NCBI RefSeq assembly: GCF_003985145.1
Contig: NZ_ML133527.1
Location: 186,001-250,000 of the forward strand
From: Rhizobium anhuiense
GTDB lineage: Bacteria; Pseudomonadota; Alphaproteobacteria; Rhizobiales; Rhizobiaceae
Reading direction: 5' to 3'
DNA: 64,000 nt
Under the pieces are notes generated by a model. The model was not told the DNA's origin. It did not search any database and saw only the letters and a list, made by a program, of their open reading frames with translations. The position numbers were made by a program, and so were the translations under genes. Below are positions 8,326 to 17,045 of this stretch, piece by piece. Position 1 is the stretch's first letter. The number at the start of each line of letters is the position of its first letter.

Positions 8326-10718
8326 TCCAGATGACTGTTGCCAAGTATTTCGACGAAATGTCCTACGGCCCTGCCCCTGAATCCGATATCGAAGCGCGCG
8401 ACTGGCTGGCGCGCCACGCTTCCGGTTTCGGTCACTTCATCAATGGCGCGTTCGTGCCCTCGGTATCGGGCAAGAGTTTCGACACGTTCGAGCCAGCCAC
8501 CGGCAAGGTCCTGGCGAAGCTCGCCAACGGCGGTGCGGCGGATGTGGACAACGCGGTTGCTGCGGCCCGCAAGGCGCAGGCGTCATGGGCGCGATTGCCG
8601 GGCCACGCGCGGGCGCGCCATCTCTATGCACTTGCCCGGATGATCCAGCGCCATGCACGTCTGATTGCTGTGGTCGAGGCCATCGACAACGGCAAGCCGA
8701 TCCGCGAAACCCGCGATCTCGACGTGCCGCTGGCAGCCCGTCATTTCTATCATCACGCCGGATGGGCGCAAATCCAGGACACGGAATTCGCCGACCATGT
8801 GCCGGTGGGCGTCGTCGGCCAGATTATCCCCTGGAATTTCCCGTTCCTTATGCTGGCCTGGAAAGTGGCGCCGGCTTTGGCGCTCGGCAATACCGTCATC
8901 CTGAAACCTGCCGAATTCACGTCGCTGACGGCGCTTCTCTTTGCCGAACTGGCATCTGCGGCGGGCCTTCCGCCGGGCGTGCTCAATATCGTGACGGGAG
9001 AAGGCGAAACCGGCGCGCTGCTCGTCGGGCATGAGGATATCGACAAAATTGCCTTTACCGGATCGACCGAAGTCGGGCGCGTTATTCGCGAGCGTACCGC
9101 AGGCAGCGGCAAATCATTGACGCTGGAACTCGGCGGCAAGTCACCTTTCGTCGTTTTTGACGACGCCGATATCGACGGCGCCGTGGAAGGCGTGGTCGAC
9201 GCGATCTGGTTCAACCAGGGGCAGGTTTGCTGCGCGGGTTCGCGGCTTCTGGTCCAGGAAGGCATTGCCGATCTTTTCCATGAGCGGCTGAAGCGCCGCA
9301 TGCAGACATTGCGGGTCGGTCAGCCTTTGGACAAGTGCATCGATATGGGTGCGATCATCGCACCCGTGCAATTGACGCGTATCGAAACCCTGGTGAAAAA
9401 GGGAGTTTCAGAAGGCGCGACGCTGCATCAGGCGAAGATCGACCTGCCGAAAGGCGGCAGCTTCTACCCGCCGACGCTTCTCAGCGGCGTGCAGCCGACA
9501 TCGATCGTCGCGACCGAGGAAATCTTCGGGCCGGTTGCGGTCTCCATGACTTTCCGCACACCGGAAGAAGCCGTCCAGCTTGCCAATCATACCCGCTACG
9601 GCCTCGCCGCCAGTGTCTGGAGTGAGACGATCGGCTTGGCGCTGAACGTTGCGGCAAAGCTCGCAGCCGGCGTGGTCTGGGTGAATGCCACCAATCTTTT
9701 TGACGCCGCCGTCGGTTTTGGTGGCAAGCGCGAGTCCGGGTTCGGCCGTGAAGGCGGACGGGAAGGTTGCTACGAATATCTGAAGCCGAAGGCTTGGGTC
9801 GGTCGCAAGGCGCGCGCAGCAATGCCCGCACTTTCGCAAGTGAAGCCGGTTGCCGGCGATTTTGCCCTGCCAACCATCGACCGGACGGCAAAGCTCTTCA
9901 TCGGCGGCAAGCAGGCGCGCCCGGACGGCAATTATTCCCGTGTCATCGCCTCCCCCAAAGGCAAGGCGGTCGGAGAGGTCGGCGAGGGCAACCGCAAGGA
10001 CATCCGCAATGCCGTGGTTGCCGCACAGGCCGCCTCCGCCTGGTCGAATGCCACCACGCATAACCGCGCTCAGATCCTCTATTACATCGCCGAAAACCTC
10101 AATGGTCGCGCCGATGAGTTCGCCTCGCGGATAACAGCGATGACCGGAGCGTCCGCAGCCAATGCAAATGCCGAGGTCGACGCCGCGATTTCGCGCCTCT
10201 TCACCTACGCAGCCTGGGCGGACAAATATGAAGGCGGCATTCACCAGCCGCCGCTTCGCGGCGTTGCCCTGGCCATGCCGGAAGCCATCGGCGTCGTAGG
10301 CGTCATTTGCCCGCCGGAAGCGCCGCTGCTCGGCTTTATCAGTCTGGTTGCGCCGTTGATTGCCACCGGCAATCGTGTCGTCGCGGTGCCGAGCGAGCCC
10401 TTCCCGCTTTCGGCGACGGATTTCTATTCCGTTCTGGAAACGTCGGATGTGCCTGCCGGTGTCGTCAATATCGTCACCGGGTCGGCGATGGAACTGGCAA
10501 AGATCCTTGCCGCCCACAACGACGTTGATGCGTTGTGGGCCTTCGGCTCCGCGGAATTGTCGACGACGGTGGAGAAGCTGTCTTCGGGCAATCTCAAGCG
10601 AACCTTCGTGGACAATGGCAAGGCGACGGACTGGATGGACCGAGCCGCTGCCGAGGGCGCGCTATACCTTCGCCGCGCTGTGGATGTGAAGAATATCTGG
10701 ATACCCTACGGAGAATAA
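8322..10718 (+). CDS. Two-domain aldehyde dehydrogenase, ALDH16-type
   Basis: 798-aa protein. Residues about 30-500 form a complete NAD(P)-dependent aldehyde dehydrogenase with IIPWNFP, FTGSTEVGR, general-base Glu269 in LELGGKS and catalytic Cys303 in GQVCCAGSR. Residues about 520-798 are a second, shorter ALDH-like domain that keeps the fold (IGGKQARP, VGVICPPEAPLLGF, VNIVTGSAMELA) but has no catalytic Cys or Glu motif. This active-plus-degenerate tandem is the ALDH16 architecture described for bacterial and animal ALDH16. Coupled to deoC by an ATGA overlap, it most likely oxidises the acetaldehyde released by the aldolase to acetate; that substrate is inferred. Confidence 0.9.
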   Translation: MIQMTVAKYFDEMSYGPAPESDIEARDWLARHASGFGHFINGAFVPSVSGKSFDTFEPATGKVLAKLANGGAADVDNAVAAARKAQASWARLPGHARARHLYALARMIQRHARLIAVVEAIDNGKPIRETRDLDVPLAARHFYHHAGWAQIQDTEFADHVPVGVVGQIIPWNFPFLMLAWKVAPALALGNTVILKPAEFTSLTALLFAELASAAGLPPGVLNIVTGEGETGALLVGHEDIDKIAFTGSTEVGRVIRERTAGSGKSLTLELGGKSPFVVFDDADIDGAVEGVVDAIWFNQGQVCCAGSRLLVQEGIADLFHERLKRRMQTLRVGQPLDKCIDMGAIIAPVQLTRIETLVKKGVSEGATLHQAKIDLPKGGSFYPPTLLSGVQPTSIVATEEIFGPVAVSMTFRTPEEAVQLANHTRYGLAASVWSETIGLALNVAAKLAAGVVWVNATNLFDAAVGFGGKRESGFGREGGREGCYEYLKPKAWVGRKARAAMPALSQVKPVAGDFALPTIDRTAKLFIGGKQARPDGNYSRVIASPKGKAVGEVGEGNRKDIRNAVVAAQAASAWSNATTHNRAQILYYIAENLNGRADEFASRITAMTGASAANANAEVDAAISRLFTYAAWADKYEGGIHQPPLRGVALAMPEAIGVVGVICPPEAPLLGFISLVAPLIATGNRVVAVPSEPFPLSATDFYSVLETSDVPAGVVNIVTGSAMELAKILAAHNDVDALWAFGSAELSTTVEKLSSGNLKRTFVDNGKATDWMDRAAAEGALYLRRAVDVKNIWIPYGE

Positions 10719-10876
10719 GGGCTCCAGCTCTAGTCATCCGGGCGGGAGGAGAACCGCACCGGCAGGCGAGAACAACGGAATTTGAGGGAATCGCAGAGCT
10801 GTAACGGAGCTGCGATTGTGGGGTCTGTTCCGCGGCACGACGAGCCGCGAAATAGTGCAATTAAGGGAGGACTTCC

Positions 10877-11332
10877 ATGCTGAAGAATATCGATCCGGCT
10901 CTGAACGCGGATGTGCTGCACGCGCTCCGGTCCATGGGGCATGGCGACACGGTCGTTGTTTCCGACACCAATTTCCCTTCGGATTCGATTGCCCGGCAAA
11001 CGGTGCTCGGCAAGCTGTTGCGGATAGACAATGTGTCCGCTGCCCGCGCCATCGAGGCTATTCTTTCGGTGATGCCGCTGGATACGCCGCTGCAGCCGTC
11101 TGCCGGGCGAATGGAAATCATGGGCGCGCCGGACGAGATCCCTCCAGTGCAGGAGGAAGTCCAGGCCGTCATCGACAGCGCCGAGGGCAAGCCGGCGCCG
11201 ATGTATGGCATCGAGCGTTTCGCCTTCTATGAGGAAGCCAAAAAGGCTTATTGCGTCATCACCACGGGCGAAAACCGCTTCTACGGCTGCTTCCTGTTCA
11301 CCAAAGGTGTGATTCCGCCGGAAGCCGTTTGA
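10877..11332 (+). CDS. fucU: RbsD/FucU-family sugar mutarotase, FucU-like
   Basis: 151-aa protein that interconverts anomers of a free sugar before phosphorylation. MLKNIDPALNADVLHALRSMGHGDTVVVSD matches the FucU branch (MGHGD, DTNFPSDS), and the C-terminus YGCFLFTKGVIPPE is also typical; length agrees with FucU (about 140) rather than RbsD. It sits 158 bp after the aldehyde dehydrogenase behind a strong AAGGGAGG site and 12 bp before a RbsK-family kinase, so it probably prepares the kinase substrate. In this context the sugar is more likely deoxyribose than fucose. The 158-bp gap before it contains two weak stem-loops (about 10793-10815 and 10827-10853). Confidence 0.85.
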   Translation: MLKNIDPALNADVLHALRSMGHGDTVVVSDTNFPSDSIARQTVLGKLLRIDNVSAARAIEAILSVMPLDTPLQPSAGRMEIMGAPDEIPPVQEEVQAVIDSAEGKPAPMYGIERFAFYEEAKKAYCVITTGENRFYGCFLFTKGVIPPEAV

Positions 11333-11344
11333 AGGGAAACGATA

Positions 11345-12277
11345 ATGAAGGTGGGTGTTTCGATCCTCGGGATTTTCGTCGCCGATACGGCCTATCTGGC
11401 CAAGCGCATGCCAAACATTGGCGAGACAATCACCGGGACCGGTTTTGCAGTGGGCCCGGGCGGCAAGGGATCCAACCAGGCTGTCGCCGCAGCCCGCGCC
11501 GGGGGAACAGTCTCCTTCATCTCGAAGATCGGCCGCGACACGTTCGGCGATATGGCGCTGAAGACCTATGCGGAAGCGGGCGTGACGCCGAAGGTTGTCC
11601 AGATGGACGATATGCCGACCGGCGCTGCCTTCATCTACGTCAATGACGGTAACGGCGACAATGCGATTATCGTCTATCCAGGTGCCGCGGGCACCATCGG
11701 CGTTGGTGATGTCGAGGCGGCACGCGAAACCATCGAGCAATCGGCGGTTTTCGTCACCCAGCTCGAACAACCGGCCGAAGCGGCGCAGCGCGCCCTCGAA
11801 ATCGCCCATGCGGCCGGCGTGACCACAGTTTTCAATCCGGCGCCGGCAGAGCCGTTTCCGGACACGATCTATCCGCTCTGCGACTATATCGTGCCAAACG
11901 AAACCGAGGCAGCCGCTATCGTCGGCTTTCCGCTCGACACGCTCGACGAGGCCAGACGGGCTGGCGACGCCTTTCTTGCCAAGGGCGTGAAAGCCGCGCT
12001 GATCACGCTGGGTGGTCGCGGCGTGTTGTACCATACGGCGGGGCAATCGGTTCATGTTCCGGCCGTCTCGTCGGGAGCAGTCATTGATACCACAGGCGCC
12101 GGCGACGCATTTGTCGGTGGCTTCTCGGCGGCACTCTCGCGGGGCGCTACTCCGGTCGAGGCCGTGCGTTTCGGCTGCGCGACCGCCGGTATCGCGGTGA
12201 CGCGGCGGGGTACCGCGCCTGCAATGCCGAAGATCGAGGAAATCGAGGCGCTTCTCCGGCAAGGAGGCGCGGCATGA
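11345..12277 (+). CDS. rbsK: PfkB-family sugar kinase, ribokinase/deoxyribokinase-like
   Basis: 310-aa carbohydrate kinase. It has the N-terminal PfkB pattern GPGGKGSNQAVAAARAGG and the C-terminal signature DTTGAGDAFVGGFSAAL with catalytic base Asp254. RbsK-family enzymes phosphorylate ribose, and characterised relatives phosphorylate 2-deoxyribose at O5. With DeoR, DERA and a mutarotase in the same cluster, deoxyribokinase is the better functional guess, although sequence alone does not separate the two. A site GGGAAA lies before ATG 11345. The stop overlaps the first permease start (ATGA), so kinase and transporter are coupled. Confidence 0.88.
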   Translation: MKVGVSILGIFVADTAYLAKRMPNIGETITGTGFAVGPGGKGSNQAVAAARAGGTVSFISKIGRDTFGDMALKTYAEAGVTPKVVQMDDMPTGAAFIYVNDGNGDNAIIVYPGAAGTIGVGDVEAARETIEQSAVFVTQLEQPAEAAQRALEIAHAAGVTTVFNPAPAEPFPDTIYPLCDYIVPNETEAAAIVGFPLDTLDEARRAGDAFLAKGVKAALITLGGRGVLYHTAGQSVHVPAVSSGAVIDTTGAGDAFVGGFSAALSRGATPVEAVRFGCATAGIAVTRRGTAPAMPKIEEIEALLRQGGAA

Positions 12278-13149
12278 CCCGCAACGATCCGATCAAGCAC
12301 GTCTTCATCTGGCCGGCACTGCTGATCGTGCTGGTGATCTCGATCTTTCCGCTGATCTATTCGCTGACCACCAGCTTCATGAGCCTGCGGCTCGTGCCGC
12401 CGATCCCCGCGCATTTCGTCGGCTTCGGCAACTATATGGAACTGCTTCAGAATCCGCGCTTCTGGAATGTCGCCTGGACGACGACGATCATCGCTTTTGT
12501 CGCGGTGACGCTGCAATATGTCATCGGATTTTCCGTGGCGCTGGCGCTCAACCGCCGGGTGCCTGGCGAAGGTTTGTTCCGGGTGAGCTTCCTGGTGCCG
12601 ATGCTGGTGGCGCCCGTTGCCGTTGCACTCATCGCCCGCCAGATCCTCAATCCCACGATGGGCCCGCTCAATGAGTTGATGACCGCCTTCGGCTTTCCCA
12701 ATCTGCCGTTTCTGACGCAGACCAGATGGGCTATCGGCGCCATCATTTCCGTCGAAGTGTGGCAGTGGACACCCTTCGTCATCCTGATGCTGCTTGCCGG
12801 GCTGCAAACCCTGCCGGAGGACGTCTACGAGGCTGCCGCGCTTGAAAATGCCAGCCCCTGGCAGCAGTTCTGGGGGATCACCTTCCCGATGATGCTGCCG
12901 ATTTCGGTGGCTGTGGTCTTCATCCGCCTCATCGAAAGCTACAAGATCATCGATACGGTGTTCGTCATGACAGGTGGAGGGCCTGGCATTTCCACGGAAA
13001 CGCTCACCTTGTTCGCGTATCAGGAGGGCTTCAAGAAGTTCAACCTCGGCTACACTTCCGCCCTGTCCTTCCTGTTCCTGATCGTCATCACCGTGATCGG
13101 GCTGGTCTATCTCGCCATCCTGAAGCCCTATCTGGAGAAGCACAAATGA
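12274..13149 (+). CDS. CUT1 ABC sugar permease, MalF-like
   Basis: 291-aa inner-membrane permease with about six hydrophobic segments. It carries the ABC permease EAA loop EDVYEAAALENASPWQQFWGITFPMMLP, where the ATPase docks. The family imports mono- and oligosaccharides. It overlaps the kinase stop and the next permease start by 4 bp each, so the transporter genes are coupled to the catabolic genes. Substrate is inferred as deoxyribose or a deoxyriboside from context only. Confidence 0.92.
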   Translation: MTRNDPIKHVFIWPALLIVLVISIFPLIYSLTTSFMSLRLVPPIPAHFVGFGNYMELLQNPRFWNVAWTTTIIAFVAVTLQYVIGFSVALALNRRVPGEGLFRVSFLVPMLVAPVAVALIARQILNPTMGPLNELMTAFGFPNLPFLTQTRWAIGAIISVEVWQWTPFVILMLLAGLQTLPEDVYEAAALENASPWQQFWGITFPMMLPISVAVVFIRLIESYKIIDTVFVMTGGGPGISTETLTLFAYQEGFKKFNLGYTSALSFLFLIVITVIGLVYLAILKPYLEKHK

Positions 13150-14174
13150 GCGTGCGTGACCTCAAGGGATCCGGCCGCTGGTGGGCGCTTGCAGGCTGCC
13201 TGCTCTGGCTGGCCTTCACCTTCTTTCCGCTTTACTGGGTCGCGATCACCTCGTTCAAGTCGCCGCTCGGCGTCGTCGGCGGGCCGACCTATATTCCATT
13301 TGTCGACTTCGACCCAACGCTGACAGCCTGGAGCGAGCTTCTGTCGGGCGCACGCGGCCAGTTCTACAACACCTTCATCGCCTCGACGATCGTCGGGCTG
13401 TCCGCATCGGTGCTGGCCACCTTCATCGGATCGATGGCCGCCTATGCGCTGGTGCGCTTCACCTTCGAGGTCAAGCTGCTGTCCGGCGTGATTTTCGTCG
13501 TCGTTGCCTTCGGCGGATATCTGCTCGGCCGCCATGTGCTGGGCTACGGGCAGGCTATATCGCTGATCTTTGCTTTTGTTGCAGCGCTTGCGCTCGCCAT
13601 CGGCTCCAGCCGTATCAAGCTTCCGGGGCCACTCCTCGGCAATGATGATATCGTCTTCTGGTTTGTGAGCCAGCGCATGTTTCCGCCGATCGTCGCCGCC
13701 TTTGCCTTGTTCCTGATGTATACGGAAATGGGCAAGTTGGGGTTCAAGCTGGTCGACACCTATACAGGCCTCACCTTCGCCTATGTCGCCTTCTCACTGC
13801 CGATCGTGATCTGGCTGATGCGCGATTTCTTTGCGGCACTGCCGGTTGAAGTCGAAGAGGCGGCGATGGTCGACAATGTGCCGTCGTGGAGAATTTTCTT
13901 CGGTATCGTCCTGCCCATGTCCAAGCCGGGCCTGATCGCGACATTCATGATCACCCTCGCCTTCGTCTGGAACGAGTTCCTGTTCGCGCTCTTCCTGACC
14001 AGTTCCAAATGGCAGACCCTTCCCATTCTCGTCGCAGGGCAAAACAGCCAGCGCGGCGACGAGTGGTGGTCGATATCGGCAGCCGCCCTGGTCGCGATCA
14101 TACCCATGGTCGTCATGGCGGGCATTTTGAGCAGGCTGATGCGGTCCGGCCTGCTTTTGGGAGCAATAAAGTGA
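13146..14174 (+). CDS. CUT1 ABC sugar permease, MalG-like, with a hydrophobic insertion
   Basis: 342-aa permease, about 60 residues longer than usual MalG-type proteins (about 280). After the first membrane helices and AAYALVRFTFE, where the typical family member runs straight into a ...RMxPP helix, this protein has an extra hydrophobic stretch (about residues 115-165: SGVIFVVVAFGGYLLGRH ... IFAFVAALALAIGSSR) that could form two additional helices. It then resumes with SQRMFPPIVAAFALFLMY and the EAA loop PVEVEEAAMVDNVPSWRIFF. The remaining helices and C-terminus are normal. It starts with a 4-bp overlap and stops 44 bp before the binding protein gene. Confidence 0.88.
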   Translation: MSVRDLKGSGRWWALAGCLLWLAFTFFPLYWVAITSFKSPLGVVGGPTYIPFVDFDPTLTAWSELLSGARGQFYNTFIASTIVGLSASVLATFIGSMAAYALVRFTFEVKLLSGVIFVVVAFGGYLLGRHVLGYGQAISLIFAFVAALALAIGSSRIKLPGPLLGNDDIVFWFVSQRMFPPIVAAFALFLMYTEMGKLGFKLVDTYTGLTFAYVAFSLPIVIWLMRDFFAALPVEVEEAAMVDNVPSWRIFFGIVLPMSKPGLIATFMITLAFVWNEFLFALFLTSSKWQTLPILVAGQNSQRGDEWWSISAAALVAIIPMVVMAGILSRLMRSGLLLGAIK

Positions 14175-14218
14175 CCGTCCGACAACCCTAGTCATTGTTT
14201 AATTCCGGGGAGGAAAAC

Positions 14219-15673
14219 ATGAGAAGATTACTACTGAGTTCAACGGCAGCGGTACTGCTTGCTGGAACGGGCACGACATCCGCGCTCGCATGCGAACCGG
14301 ACTACACCGGTGTCACGCTGACTGCCACGACGCAGACGGGACCTTATATCGCCTCTGCGCTGCAACTCGCGGCCAAGGGCTGGGAGGAAAAGACCTGCGG
14401 CAAGGTTAATGTGGTGGAATTTCCGTGGTCGGAACTCTATCCCAAGATCGTCACCTCGCTGACTTCGGGCGAAGACACGTTCGACGTGGTCGCCTTCGCG
14501 CCAGCCTGGGCGCCGGACTTCACCGATTTTCTCTCGGAAATGCCCAAGGCGATGCAATCGGGTGCCGATTGGGACGACATCGCTCCGGTTTACCGCGAGC
14601 AACTGATGGTCTGGAACGGCAAAGTGCTGTCACAGACCATGGACGGTGACGCGCATACCTATACCTACCGCATCGACCTTTTCGAGAACGCCGACAACCA
14701 GAAGGCCTTCAAGGCAAAGTATGGTCATGATCTCGCGCCGCCGAAAACCTGGAAGGAATATCTCGACATCGCCGAGTTCTTCCAGCAGCCGGACAAGGGC
14801 CTCTGGGGCACGGCGGAAGCCTTTCGCCGTGGTGGCCAGCAATTCTGGTTCCTGTTCAGTCACGTCGCCGGATACACCAGCCATCCCGACAATCCCGGCG
14901 GCATGTTCTTCGATCCCGACACGATGGATGCGCAGGTCAACAATCCGGGCTGGGTGCGCGGTCTGGAGGAATATATTCGCGCGTCGAAACTGGCCCCGCC
15001 AAATGCGCTGAACTTCTCGTTCGGCGAAGTGAACGCGGCCTTTGCCGGAGGCCAGGTCGCCGAGTCGATCGGCTGGGGCGATACCGGCGTCATTGCCGCC
15101 GATCCGAAGCAGTCGAAGGTTGCCGGTAGCGTCGGCTCGGCATCACTGCCGGGATCGGACGAAATCTGGAACTACAAGACCAAGAAGTGGGATAAGTTCG
15201 ACCACGTCGTCCAGACCTCTTTCATGGCCTTCGGCGGTTGGCAGGCAGCCGTACCGTCGTCTTCCAAGAACCAGGAGGCGGCTTGGAACTATATCCAGTT
15301 CCTGACGAGCCCGGCAGTTTCCGGTCAGGCGGCGATCACCGGCGGCACAGGCGTCAATCCTTATCGTCTATCGCACACGACAAATACGGCGTTGTGGTCG
15401 AAGATATTCACCGAGCGTGAGGCAAAGGAATATCTTGGAAGCCAGAAGGACGCGGTAACCGCCAAGAACACGGCGCTCGACATGCGCCTGCCGGGCTATT
15501 TCTCCTATACGGAAATTCTTGAGATCGAGCTTTCCAAGGCATTGGCAGGAGAAGTGACGCCGCAGCAGGCGCTGGATACCGTGGCTGCCGGATGGAACAA
15601 GCTGACGGACGAGTTTGGCCGCGACAAGCAACTGGCAGCCTATCGTTCGTCGATGGGCCTGCCTGCAAAATAA
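14219..15673 (+). CDS. ABC sugar-binding protein (family 1 extracellular solute-binding protein)
   Basis: 484-aa periplasmic binding protein. A signal peptide RRLLLSSTAAVLLAGTGTTSALA precedes CEPDYTGVTLTATTQTGPYI. I choose ATG 14219 behind GGGGAGGAAAAC rather than the in-frame TTG at 14195. The pattern LMVWNGKVL ... PPKTWKEYLDIAEFF ... GGQVAESIGWGD is typical of CUT1 binding proteins. It is downstream of its permeases and followed by a 13-bp hairpin and then the ATPase, a common layout that yields more binding protein than membrane parts. Ligand unknown; deoxyribose or a deoxyribose-containing compound is inferred. Confidence 0.9.
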   Translation: MRRLLLSSTAAVLLAGTGTTSALACEPDYTGVTLTATTQTGPYIASALQLAAKGWEEKTCGKVNVVEFPWSELYPKIVTSLTSGEDTFDVVAFAPAWAPDFTDFLSEMPKAMQSGADWDDIAPVYREQLMVWNGKVLSQTMDGDAHTYTYRIDLFENADNQKAFKAKYGHDLAPPKTWKEYLDIAEFFQQPDKGLWGTAEAFRRGGQQFWFLFSHVAGYTSHPDNPGGMFFDPDTMDAQVNNPGWVRGLEEYIRASKLAPPNALNFSFGEVNAAFAGGQVAESIGWGDTGVIAADPKQSKVAGSVGSASLPGSDEIWNYKTKKWDKFDHVVQTSFMAFGGWQAAVPSSSKNQEAAWNYIQFLTSPAVSGQAAITGGTGVNPYRLSHTTNTALWSKIFTEREAKEYLGSQKDAVTAKNTALDMRLPGYFSYTEILEIELSKALAGEVTPQQALDTVAAGWNKLTDEFGRDKQLAAYRSSMGLPAK

Positions 15674-15686
15674 ACCCATCCGCAAC

Positions 15687-15715
15687 ATCCCATCCCGGCG
15701 GTGCCGGGATGGGAT
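15687..15715 (+). terminator. Intercistronic hairpin after the binding protein gene
   Basis: ATCCCATCCCGGC and its exact complement are separated by GGT (13-bp stem), 14 bp after the stop codon. There is no T-tract. Such stem-loops commonly stabilise the upstream mRNA end and reduce read-through into the ATPase gene. Confidence 0.6.
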
Positions 15716-15790
15716 CAGGCATCGTTGAAAGAAGACGGAGACGATCGCCGCTTAGAACTGGCGATGGAATTCTCGTGAAAAGGTTACAGC

Positions 15791-16879
15791 ATGTCCCAGG
15801 TGCGTTTGGATCAGGTCACCAAATCCTTTGGCAGCGTTGAGGTCATCCCTCCGCTCGATCTGGCAATTGCCGACAAGGAATTCGTGGTTCTCGTGGGGCC
15901 GTCCGGCTGCGGGAAGACAACCACCCTGCGGATGATCGCGGGGCTGGAACAGACGACATCAGGGGAAATCCGGATCGGCGAGCGCGACGTTACGGCGCTG
16001 CGTCCGGGTCTGCGCAATTGCTCGATGGTGTTTCAGAATTATGCGCTCTATCCGCATATGACAGTCGCCGAAAACATCGGCTACGGCATGAAGGTGCGCG
16101 GAACGCCGAAGCAGGACATCGATGCCGCCGTTGCAAATGCGGCGCGCATTCTCAATCTCGGTGCCTATTTGAAACGCAAGCCGAACGCGCTTTCGGGTGG
16201 TCAACGCCAACGTGTGGCGATTGGCCGGGCGATTGTCCGCCAGCCGGATGTGTTCCTGTTCGACGAACCATTGTCCAACCTCGACGCTAAATTGCGCATT
16301 GAAATGCGAACAGAAATCAAGCTCTTACACCGCCGACTTAAAACCACGATCGTCTACGTTACGCACGATCAGGTAGAGGCGATGACGATGGCAGATCGGG
16401 TCGTGGTTATGAATCAAGGGCGGATCGAGCAGGCCGCTGATCCGATCACCCTATATGAATCCCCGAAGAACCTCTTTGTCGCTGCCTTCATCGGCTCGCC
16501 CAGCATGAATTTCATCGAGGGCCGACTTGTGCAAACCTCCGGTGGAATTGCCTTCCAAGCCGAGGGTGACGTCGACATTGCGATTCCTGCGCAAAGAGCC
16601 GAGCGCCTTTCGGCGGCAGTGGGACAGTCCGTGGTTCTCGGAATCCGACCGGAACATACGATGGTCAGGGATCCAAACGCTTCGACTGTGAGCCTCCATG
16701 TCGCCGATATCGAGCCCCTCGGTCCATACACACTGGCGATCGGCAAGGTCGGGTCAGCAGCCTTTACTGCCCAAATCGACGCATCCTCGCGCGTTGGCCC
16801 GGATGACAGGATCAGCGTTCCAATTGATCCCCAAAAAATGCACTTCTTCCTTAAAAGTACCGGAGACACGGTCGGCTAA
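15791..16879 (+). CDS. CUT1 ABC transporter ATPase, MalK/UgpC-like
   Basis: 362-aa ATPase energising the two permeases. Walker A GPSGCGKTT, Q-loop FQNYALYPHM, signature LSGGQRQRVAIGRAI, Walker B VFLFDEPLSNLDAKLR and H-loop VTHDQVEAM are all present, and the C-terminal about 120 residues form the regulatory OB-fold domain of the MalK/UgpC class. It begins 117 bp after the binding protein and is the last gene of the island. The following minus-strand gene is unrelated. Confidence 0.93.
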   Translation: MSQVRLDQVTKSFGSVEVIPPLDLAIADKEFVVLVGPSGCGKTTTLRMIAGLEQTTSGEIRIGERDVTALRPGLRNCSMVFQNYALYPHMTVAENIGYGMKVRGTPKQDIDAAVANAARILNLGAYLKRKPNALSGGQRQRVAIGRAIVRQPDVFLFDEPLSNLDAKLRIEMRTEIKLLHRRLKTTIVYVTHDQVEAMTMADRVVVMNQGRIEQAADPITLYESPKNLFVAAFIGSPSMNFIEGRLVQTSGGIAFQAEGDVDIAIPAQRAERLSAAVGQSVVLGIRPEHTMVRDPNASTVSLHVADIEPLGPYTLAIGKVGSAAFTAQIDASSRVGPDDRISVPIDPQKMHFFLKSTGDTVG

Positions 16880-17011
16880 GAACCACCGCGACCCTATACA
16901 GCGATCCATCAAAGGACATGCGGAGATCGCGATCTGCTCGGTATGAATTCAAAGATGCGTGGCATTGGCAGCGCTGCATAGGCGCGAAAGCGCGTCGCGC
17001 AAAAGGAGAAA

Positions 17012-17039
17012 TGCCCCTCTCCGGAACTGGAGAGGGGCA
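17012..17039 (-). terminator. Intrinsic-type terminator of the OmpA-domain gene
   Basis: TGCCCCTCTCC and its complement (11 bp) flank GGAACT. Read on the minus strand it lies just after the OmpA-domain stop and is followed by a T-rich run (TTTCTCCTTTT). It may also stop plus-strand transcripts from the deo island. Confidence 0.7.
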
Positions 17040-17045
17040 ACATCA

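Noticed and set aside
10730..12262. 510-codon open frame on the minus strand opposite fucU and the kinase
   Set aside because: Arg/His/Gly-rich translation without domains, antisense to clearly functional genes; typical mirror frame of GC-rich DNA.
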